Assembly (NCBI GenBank): GCA_964594775.1 | Contig: CAZQNO010000076.1 | Location: 1-11,926 of the forward strand | DNA length: 11,926 bases | Direction of reading: 5' to 3' | DNA from: CAYFVU01 sp964594775 | Lineage (GTDB): Bacteria > Spirochaetota > Spirochaetia > DSM-16054 > Sediminispirochaetaceae | Shown here: positions 6,612 to 11,926 of the stretch, in pieces | How the letters are laid out: the number at the start of each line of letters is the position of its first letter | How positions within the stretch are numbered: position 1 is the first letter of the stretch | Program-made: the position numbers and the translations under genes | Notes under the pieces: model-generated | The model's input: the letters and a program-made list of their open reading frames with translations, nothing else | Database searches by the model: none | What the model was told of the DNA's origin: nothing

Positions 6612-7772
6612 TTAACTATCTCCCGCCTTGCCCTGTACTCCTTGAACGAAGAAACTCATGTTGAGCATGTCCGGATCGCTCATCTGCTCTCCCTCTTTTA
6701 GGACCGCGCTGCCGCTCTGGTCCTTGACAGGACCGGTAAACACGTCCCAGTCGCCGCTGAGGATCTTTTTCTTCTCCGCTTCTACGAGCTTCCGCACATC
6801 TTCGGGGACCTTGGGACTCAGCTCGGCGAGCTGTACTACATCGGTTTCCATGCCTCCCCAGAATGAATGGCTCTCCCAGGTGCCCTCGATGGCTTCTTTC
6901 GCCACTCGAGTGTAGTAGGGACCGAAATTCCAGACGGGGCTGGTAAGAACCGTATCGCCGACGAACTGTGCCATATCCGAATCGTACCCGATGCTCAGCT
7001 TACCCCTCTCCTGCGCCGCCTTTTGGGGCTCGGTGGTGTCCTGATGCTGGGCGATGATATCGGCGCCGCTGTCGAGAAGAGCTACCGCCGCTTCCCGCTC
7101 CTTAACCGGATCGTACCAGGTATTGGTCCACACGACCTTTACCGTCGCATCGGGATTCACCTTGCGCACGCCGAGAGTAAAGGCGTTGATGCCCCGGATA
7201 ACCTCGGGAATGGGAAAGGCGGCAACATAGCCGATCATGTTCTCTTCGGTCATACTCCCTGCGACAAGTCCGCTGAGGTATCTCGGTTGATACATTCTCC
7301 CGAAGTAGGCGGCCATGTTGTCGGCGGTCTTATACCCCGAGCAGTGCTCAAAATAGACGTCGGGAAATTCCTGGGCAACTTCGAACATCGGGTCCATGTA
7401 GCCGAAGGACGTGGCGAAGATCATGTCGAAACCCTTCTGCGCGTACTGCCGGAACACCCGTGCCGCGTCGGGACCTTCGGGAACATTCTCGATGTAGGTG
7501 GTCTCCACCTTGTCACCTAACTGCTCGACCATGTACTTCCTGCCTCGGTCGTGCTCGTAGGTCCACCCGAGATCGCCGGGTACGCCGATGTACGCGAAAG
7601 CTACCTTGAAAACTTCATCTTCAGCCGCCGCTTTCTCTTTTGAAGCCTCGGCTTCCTCTTCGGAAGCCTTCTCTTTTGCCGCCTCCTTCCCTCCGCATCC
7701 GACGAAAAAAACCGCAAGAAGGACCACGAGCAGCATAACCCCTAACACTGAAAAAACGCCTTTCCTTTTCAT
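6612..7772 (-). CDS. BMP-family substrate-binding lipoprotein of the ABC importer (BmpA/PnrA-like)
   Basis: This is a 386-residue exported lipoprotein. It has a basic start (MKRK), a hydrophobic segment and a relaxed lipobox FFVGC with the lipidated cysteine at residue 26. A Lys/Glu/Ala-rich tether follows (about 27-53), then the periplasmic-binding-protein fold of the basic membrane protein (BMP) family: VAFAYIGVPGDLGWTYEHD, GFDMIFATSFGY, YFGRMYQPRYLSGLVAG, ADIIAQHQDT and SIGYDSDM. Family members such as Treponema pallidum PnrA bind purine nucleosides, while the related RfuA binds riboflavin. I infer a purine-type ligand but cannot exclude riboflavin. AAAGGAG (7780-7786) lies seven bases before the ATG. 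It is the first gene of the transporter operon and is separated from the ATPase gene by 148 structured bases. Confidence 0.93.
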   Translation of the reverse strand: MKRKGVFSVLGVMLLVVLLAVFFVGCGGKEAAKEKASEEEAEASKEKAAAEDEVFKVAFAYIGVPGDLGWTYEHDRGRKYMVEQLGDKVETTYIENVPEGPDAARVFRQYAQKGFDMIFATSFGYMDPMFEVAQEFPDVYFEHCSGYKTADNMAAYFGRMYQPRYLSGLVAGSMTEENMIGYVAAFPIPEVIRGINAFTLGVRKVNPDATVKVVWTNTWYDPVKEREAAVALLDSGADIIAQHQDTTEPQKAAQERGKLSIGYDSDMAQFVGDTVLTSPVWNFGPYYTRVAKEAIEGTWESHSFWGGMETDVVQLAELSPKVPEDVRKLVEAEKKKILSGDWDVFTGPVKDQSGSAVLKEGEQMSDPDMLNMSFFVQGVQGKAGDS

Positions 7773-7791
7773 TGGGATACTCCTTTATATT

Positions 7792-7861
7792 GTAACGAGT
7801 CACGTTTGTTACGGTGATTCTACACCGATAATCGTTTCTGGAAAAGGGGATGGTGATTCTA
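7792..7861 (-). promoter_or_regulatory. Probable promoter/operator region of the lipoprotein operon
   Basis: On the minus strand TTTCCA (7844-7839) and TAGAAT (7822-7817), 16 bases apart, form a plausible promoter. The -10 lies in the loop of CGGTG-N6-CACCG (7812-7827). The 10-base sequence GGTGATTCTA occurs twice on the plus strand, at 7813-7822 and 7852-7861. CGATAATCG (7826-7834) sits in the spacer, and GTAAC-N11-GTTAC (7792-7812) lies in the leader. This density of repeats suggests a regulator-binding region. No riboswitch fold was recognised. Confidence 0.45.
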
Positions 7862-7874
7862 ACCGCGCCGATTT

Positions 7875-10358
7875 TTACAACTTTGCTCCGAGATAGGCGG
7901 CGAGGCGGAGCAGGTCGGCGAAAATTCCTCCGGCGGTGACCTCCGGTCCCGCTCCCGGCCCCTGAACGACCAGAGGCTGCTCGTGGTAGCGCGCAGTGGT
8001 AAAGGCGACGATGTTGTCGCTTCCGCTGATCCTCGCAAAGGGATGGTCCTCAGGGTACTCCCGCAGCTCCACCGCACAGCTGCCGTCACTCTCGATGATA
8101 CCGGCGTACTTGACCACCCGTTCACACTTCCGCGCCTTCTCATAGAGAGCGGCGATTTCTTTGTCCGCCGATACGAGCCCGTCGAGAAAATCGTCTATGG
8201 AGACACGGGCCGGATCCGCCAGTTTCTCCGGGACGAGACTGCGTACCGGCACATCCTCTATCTCTACCGCGAAACCCATCTCCCGGGCGAGGATCACCGT
8301 CTTACGGACGATATCCATACCGGATAAATCGTCCCTGGGGTCAGGCTCGGTGTAAGCCAAATCCTTCGCCTCCCTCACCAGAGAACTAAAAGGCGTTTTT
8401 CCGTCGAACTTCCAGAAGAGATAGGCGAGGGTCCCGCTGAAGACCCCTTCCACCCGCTCAATGATGTCGCCGGTGCGGATCAGCTCTCTCAAGGTACCGA
8501 TGATGGGCAGCCCCGCCCCTACGGTAGTTTCATAGAGAAAATGTCGCTGCCGGTCCTTGGCGGTCTCCATAATTCTCGTGTATTCGGACATCGGCGCCGT
8601 TCCGGCCTTCTTATTGGGAGTAATGAGGTGTATTCCCCGCGAAAGCCAGCGGGCATAGTACTTGGGGATCTCCTTTGAGGTGGTGCAGTCGATTACCACC
8701 GAATGAGGAAAGTAATCGGCATCCACATGGTCTATGAAGGCCTTCAGATCCGTCGGAACGGACCTTTCACTGAGAGTCTTCTTCCAGCCGGCGATGTCTA
8801 TTCCCGTCTCTCCCAGGGTCATCTTTTTTGAATCTGTAATGGCCCGGACGCGGAGGTCGACGTTGAACTCCTCCTCCAGGCGTTTGGACTGTCCCGCAAT
8901 CTGATCGAGGAGGGTGCTGCCGATGTTCCCCGGCCCGATGATTCCGATGCTGAGGGACTGACTGGAGAGATAGAAACCGGCGTGGACCGCCCGCAGGGCC
9001 CTCGTTGCATCTTCGCTGCGAATAACGGCGCTTATATTACGCTCGGAAGAACCCTGAGCGATGGCCCGCACGTTGATTTGCGCTTTTCCCAAAGCGCCGA
9101 AAAACTTCGCGGCGATACCGGGAATTCCCGACATCTGATCCCCCACCGCTGCGAGGATTCCGCAGTTCTCCTCTATCTCGATGGAGTTTATCCGGTAATT
9201 CTCCAGCTCCTCGGTAAATTCTTCTCTCGCCGTATTCTGTGCCTCCTCTCCTTGATCCCCCGGCACGGCGCAGCAGATCGAGTGTTCGCTCGATGCCTGG
9301 CTGATGAGAATCACCGATATCCCTCGTCTCTGAAGCGAAGAAAAGAGCCGGGAGCTTATTCCCGGTACTCCTATCATTCCGGCGCCTTCGATGTTGAGGA
9401 GAGAAATATCATTGATTATGGAAAAACCCTTGACGGGTTTGGAATCGGGATGAGAGACCTCCTGAGAAATCTTGGTACCGGCAAATTTCGGTGTGTGAAT
9501 GCTGCGGATACAGAGAGGGATTCCCTTCATCATCGCCGGCGTCATCGCCGGAGGATGGAGTACGTCGGCGCCGAAGTAGGCGAGCTCCGTCGCCTCCTGA
9601 TAGGTGAGTTCCGGGATGATCTCGGCACCGGGAACACAGCTCTTATCGGCACTCATCACTCCGCCGGCGTTCTTCCAGAAGTTTACCCTCTCGGCATCGA
9701 AGAGGTTAGCAAGAACGGCGGCGCTGAACTCGGCGCCGTTCTTGCCTAAGCCGGTGGCGGCTCCTTCAAAGCTCCTCCCGAGCCCGCCGGTTATAATGAG
9801 AATGTCCTGAGCGGCAAAATCGGCACGCCGCGCCTCGAATGCCGCCCTCGTCTCGTCCCAGCAGACGACGGGTCCGGCGGCGGAAAGGGAAACGGTAATG
9901 AGCTCCCGGGTGTCGAGCCAGCCGGCGGCAAATCCTTCCGCCCGGAACCTCGCGTTTACCACTTCAGCGGTCCACACCGCACCGAGACCGCCGATATATT
10001 CACGGGTTCTCTGAGAAGAGTCGCGGACAAGCCACACCGCCCGCAGAATGTCTTCTATGTTTTGAAAATCTTCTCGTATCGCAGAATCCAAATCTCCCCG
10101 AAAGGCGGAAGGGACGAGTTCGTCCGCAAGTTGGGACAGCTCCTGATGCAGCCCCTCCATCCGGGGCCATAGGGCTTCGTCGCGGATGATCGCGGAGTCG
10201 GCGAGGGAGAGAAGAGCCGGTGGTATGTCCGTTCGGGGTGAGACGACTATGCAGTGAGCCCCTTTTGTTTCGGTAGCGAAAACCGAAAGAATACTGTCCA
10301 TCCCCTGGGATGAACAGCAGGAAGCACCTTCAAATGCGTGGATCGTCCACTTTTTCAT
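7875..10358 (-). CDS. thrA: ThrA-type aspartokinase-homoserine dehydrogenase fusion with a degenerate kinase domain
   Basis: The protein has 827 residues and aligns by eye along the whole of E. coli ThrA (820). The C-terminal half should reduce aspartate semialdehyde to homoserine for threonine and methionine. It has NAD(P)-binding GIIGPGNIG (472-480), DCTTS (557-561), TPNKK (580-584), TVGAGLP (612-618) and EPDPRDDLSGMD (671-682), with the catalytic lysine at 686. The ACT region (about 313-460) has SQASSEHS and AQGSSERNISAV. The N-terminal kinase domain (about 1-296) keeps its length and landmarks, such as AAVLA, TYQEATELAYFGADVLHP. Its active-site motifs are changed: KFGGTS is AFEGAS (8-13), the RGE glutamate is Ala127, GRNGSDYSA is GKNGAEFSA, TDVDGVY is KNAGGVM (229-235), and DPR is DKS (238-240). 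Homoserine dehydrogenase activity is likely; aspartokinase activity is doubtful. It starts 8 bases after rpmB with no strong ribosome site, which suggests coupling. Confidence 0.93.
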   Translation of the reverse strand: MKKWTIHAFEGASCCSSQGMDSILSVFATETKGAHCIVVSPRTDIPPALLSLADSAIIRDEALWPRMEGLHQELSQLADELVPSAFRGDLDSAIREDFQNIEDILRAVWLVRDSSQRTREYIGGLGAVWTAEVVNARFRAEGFAAGWLDTRELITVSLSAAGPVVCWDETRAAFEARRADFAAQDILIITGGLGRSFEGAATGLGKNGAEFSAAVLANLFDAERVNFWKNAGGVMSADKSCVPGAEIIPELTYQEATELAYFGADVLHPPAMTPAMMKGIPLCIRSIHTPKFAGTKISQEVSHPDSKPVKGFSIINDISLLNIEGAGMIGVPGISSRLFSSLQRRGISVILISQASSEHSICCAVPGDQGEEAQNTAREEFTEELENYRINSIEIEENCGILAAVGDQMSGIPGIAAKFFGALGKAQINVRAIAQGSSERNISAVIRSEDATRALRAVHAGFYLSSQSLSIGIIGPGNIGSTLLDQIAGQSKRLEEEFNVDLRVRAITDSKKMTLGETGIDIAGWKKTLSERSVPTDLKAFIDHVDADYFPHSVVIDCTTSKEIPKYYARWLSRGIHLITPNKKAGTAPMSEYTRIMETAKDRQRHFLYETTVGAGLPIIGTLRELIRTGDIIERVEGVFSGTLAYLFWKFDGKTPFSSLVREAKDLAYTEPDPRDDLSGMDIVRKTVILAREMGFAVEIEDVPVRSLVPEKLADPARVSIDDFLDGLVSADKEIAALYEKARKCERVVKYAGIIESDGSCAVELREYPEDHPFARISGSDNIVAFTTARYHEQPLVVQGPGAGPEVTAGGIFADLLRLAAYLGAKL

Positions 10359-10366
10359 TCAGAAAT

Positions 10367-10594
10367 TTACGCCTTGAGTACTTTACCACTACGAAGACAG
10401 CGGGTGCACACGTGTAGTGTCTTGGTACTGCCGTCTACCTTTGCCCGTACCCGTACGATATTGGGGCGAAAGACTCTCTTTGAACGTACACCGATATGTT
10501 GTCCGGCGCCCCCCTGTTTTTTAGGCTGTCCCTTTCGAGGAACGTGATTACCGGCAACCGTACCCTTTCCGCAAATCTCACATCTTCGTGCCAT
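10367..10594 (-). CDS. rpmB: 50S ribosomal protein L28, zinc-ribbon (C+) form
   Basis: This 75-residue, very basic protein starts MARRCEICGKGTVAGN and ends CTRCLRSGKVLKA, the standard bacterial L28 pattern. Two CxxC pairs (C5/C8 and C63/C66) mark the zinc-binding form, for which many bacteria carry a cysteine-free substitute under zinc control. The ATG at 10594 is preceded by AAGGTAGGA in the minus strand at suitable spacing. L28 binds 23S rRNA in the large ribosomal subunit. Its stop codon lies 8 bases before the thrA-like start on the same strand, so the two are probably on one transcript. Confidence 0.97.
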   Translation of the reverse strand: MARRCEICGKGTVAGNHVPRKGQPKKQGGAGQHIGVRSKRVFRPNIVRVRAKVDGSTKTLHVCTRCLRSGKVLKA

Positions 10595-10628
10595 ACTATA
10601 TCCTACCTTACTGTCGATGGGTTTCCTT

Positions 10629-10674
10629 ATGTTACGTGTTTGAGTACGCTATCAAATATTGTCGAGAGTGTAAA
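10629..10674 (-). promoter_or_regulatory. Possible rpmB promoter region
   Basis: The 131-base gap between rpmB and the upstream gene should hold the rpmB promoter. On the minus strand TTTACA (10674-10669) and TTGATA (10655-10650) are candidate -35 boxes. Their partners (TAGCGT at 10651-10646, TAACAT at 10634-10629) are weak or poorly spaced. I see no riboswitch or leader-peptide attenuator here that would link rpmB-thrA to amino acid supply. Confidence 0.25.
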
Positions 10675-10725
10675 GTGGTGAGCGTAAAACGCAGCAGCTC
10701 TCCAAGGCTTCCCTGGGGGCCGCGT

Positions 10726-11926
10726 TTAGGGTGCCGCCGGTCTGAGGCAGACCAAATCCCCCGCCGTGATCCCGGCTATCTCCCGAGCCGCCTCTTCCAC
10801 CCTTTCGGCCATATTGATAAAGTGGTCGGGATACTCATCGAGAAAGGTGCGCATCTTTTCCTCGTGCTGCGGAAAGAGTTCGATAAAGCGTGCAATGATA
10901 AACCCCTCGAAATACTCCTCTACATGGGAGAGGTGCTGCTGCATGAGGTAGGCCTGGAATTCGTTTTCCAGCAGATACCGGTCCTCCACGTTGTAATTAC
11001 GCCAATCGAGAAAAAGACGCCAGAATTCCCTTTCCCGCTCGTCGCAAGCGTCCCAGATTTCGGAAACTCTCTTCCGATACTCCTTTGAGACAAAATAGAG
11101 GCCGTGATACGATTCATGTGTGGCAAAGAGGTAGCGGAGCCGCGGGCTGCTCTCCTGGGAAAGAGAGATTATCCCCCCCTCGCCCGCCGTATAGCCGTCT
11201 TCCCCGGCATGAACAATACCGTTATCCAGAAGGATGCGGCGCAGATTCTTCTCTCCTCGGTTGAGCGGGAAGTTTCCGGCTTCCGCCAAGCTGAAGAAAG
11301 CCGCGAGATCTTCGGCACGGTAGTCGTGGGCATTCCAGCCGTGAAGATCCGCCAGTACCTCATCGGAATGGAGCTGACCGGAAAAACCCTTCTTCTCAAC
11401 GAAGAATGCGAGCCGCTTTAAAAAGGCCGCCTGCGTACGGTAGTCCCGAAAATCTATGATGAGGATCGAGGGAAAGAGGTTCCAGGAGAAGAGTTCCCAG
11501 TCGCTGCGGCGCCAGTTCGACTGATCGTAACGGAGAACCAAACCGATGTCGGCGGGAAGCGGCAGAGGGCTTCTATCGGCGTACATCGATACGGGATGCA
11601 GTTCGATGCCTCTGAGGCTGAAATTTCCCTCCTCTACCCGGCCAGCCGCATTCGTTCGCAGACGGATGGGAGAAAAACCGAGGTCCCGAGAATAGAAATA
11701 CACCGAATGCTCGCCGGCATTGAGAAAGAGACGGTAGGTCTCGCAGGTTTCCCTCGTGAGGGATCCGCTATGCCCGTCTTGATCGGGGCCGCAAACTTCG
11801 AGTTCGATATACCGCCGGGCCTCCGTGCCACGGTATGAGTAATCTATTCGCAGCATGTTCTGAGAGAAGCGAGGGCCCTGGGCGGCTAGGCTCTCCGGCA
11901 GGGACAGCTCGCTGTCTAGGTCCTGG
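10726..11926 (-). CDS. Uncharacterised protein with an HExxH zinc-metalloprotease motif (5' end outside window)
   Basis: The frame is open from the right edge, so the N-terminus is missing; the ATG at 11856 is probably internal because 23 codons upstream of it are uninterrupted. I do not recognise a named family. The first ~100 visible residues are rich in alternating hydrophobic strands (IELEVCG, YRLFLNAGEHSVYFYS, IRLRTNAAG, FSLRGIELHPV), suggesting a beta-sandwich. The later part is more helical. Counting from the 11856 ATG, THESYHG carries HExxH at 247-251 (bases 11104-11118). E299 in ENEFQAYLMQQ, 48 residues on, is a plausible third zinc ligand as in gluzincins. Metallopeptidase activity is inference. 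It ends 131 bases before rpmB, with no clear terminator between. Confidence 0.8.
   Translation of the reverse strand, partial: QDLDSELSLPESLAAQGPRFSQNMLRIDYSYRGTEARRYIELEVCGPDQDGHSGSLTRETCETYRLFLNAGEHSVYFYSRDLGFSPIRLRTNAAGRVEEGNFSLRGIELHPVSMYADRSPLPLPADIGLVLRYDQSNWRRSDWELFSWNLFPSILIIDFRDYRTQAAFLKRLAFFVEKKGFSGQLHSDEVLADLHGWNAHDYRAEDLAAFFSLAEAGNFPLNRGEKNLRRILLDNGIVHAGEDGYTAGEGGIISLSQESSPRLRYLFATHESYHGLYFVSKEYRKRVSEIWDACDEREREFWRLFLDWRNYNVEDRYLLENEFQAYLMQQHLSHVEEYFEGFIIARFIELFPQHEEKMRTFLDEYPDHFINMAERVEEAAREIAGITAGDLVCLRPAAP

Noticed and set aside
6867..7520. 217-codon plus-strand open frame opposite the lipoprotein gene
   Set aside because: Antisense shadow of a confident gene; no domain and no ribosome site seen.
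7773..7874. Purine or other riboswitch upstream of the lipoprotein gene
   Set aside because: Only short repeats are visible; no conserved riboswitch core was recognised, and the leader from the predicted start is too short.
8982..9749. 255-codon plus-strand open frame opposite thrA
   Set aside because: It lies wholly antisense to well-supported coding sequence, has no recognisable motif and arises from GC-rich codon bias.
10682..10692. GCGT-AAA-ACGC hairpin as terminator of the HExxH gene
   Set aside because: The stem has only 4 bp and no T-run follows on the minus strand.
10595..10725. Threonine/methionine attenuator, T-box or SAM riboswitch upstream of rpmB-thrA
   Set aside because: No Thr/Met-rich leader peptide, T-box sequence or SAM-riboswitch-like fold was seen.

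Overview
The window looks like a piece of a moderately GC-rich bacterial chromosome, most likely from a spirochaete. This assignment is an inference from the overall style (a BMP-type lipoprotein ABC transporter, a Lys/Glu-rich tether behind the lipobox, a zinc-type L28), not from a marker gene. Apart from recQ and one acyltransferase-like gene, everything is on the minus strand. I see no tRNA, rRNA, CRISPR array, transposase or attachment site.

Layout, left to right. (1) 1-821, plus strand: the 3' part of a RecQ-family DNA helicase, entering from the left edge. (2) 842-1387, minus: a non-haem ferritin with a full ferroxidase centre. Its intrinsic terminator lies inside the last codons of recQ. 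(3) 1388-1697: a 310-base divergent intergenic region with a likely ferritin promoter and a long inverted repeat with alternative hairpins. (4) 1698-2816, plus: an uncharacterised GNAT-like acyltransferase, ending 8 bases from the converging transporter operon. (5) 2825-7772, minus: a complete four-gene ABC importer of the BMP/PnrA (YufNOPQ) type. It is transcribed as lipoprotein, double ATPase, permease, permease, and probably imports purine nucleosides or a related ligand such as riboflavin. The lipoprotein and ATPase genes are separated by 148 bases that can fold into strong hairpins, while the last three genes are tightly packed. (6) 7875-10358, minus: a ThrA-type aspartokinase-homoserine dehydrogenase fusion. 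(7) 10367-10594, minus: rpmB (ribosomal protein L28), whose stop codon is 8 bases upstream of the thrA-like start. (8) 10726-11926, minus: an unrecognised protein with an HExxH zinc-protease motif, running off the right edge.

The most unusual observation is in the ThrA-like protein. Its homoserine dehydrogenase half and ACT domains look intact, but the aspartokinase half has lost nearly every catalytic and ATP-binding motif: the KFGGTS lysine, the RGE glutamate, the DVDG loop and the DPR element. It reads as a pseudokinase kept at full length, perhaps as a regulatory or structural module. This predicts a separate working aspartokinase elsewhere in the genome. Other points are the structured spacer inside the transporter operon, the repeats crowding the lipoprotein promoter, the inverted repeat beside ferritin, and the unassigned HExxH protein.
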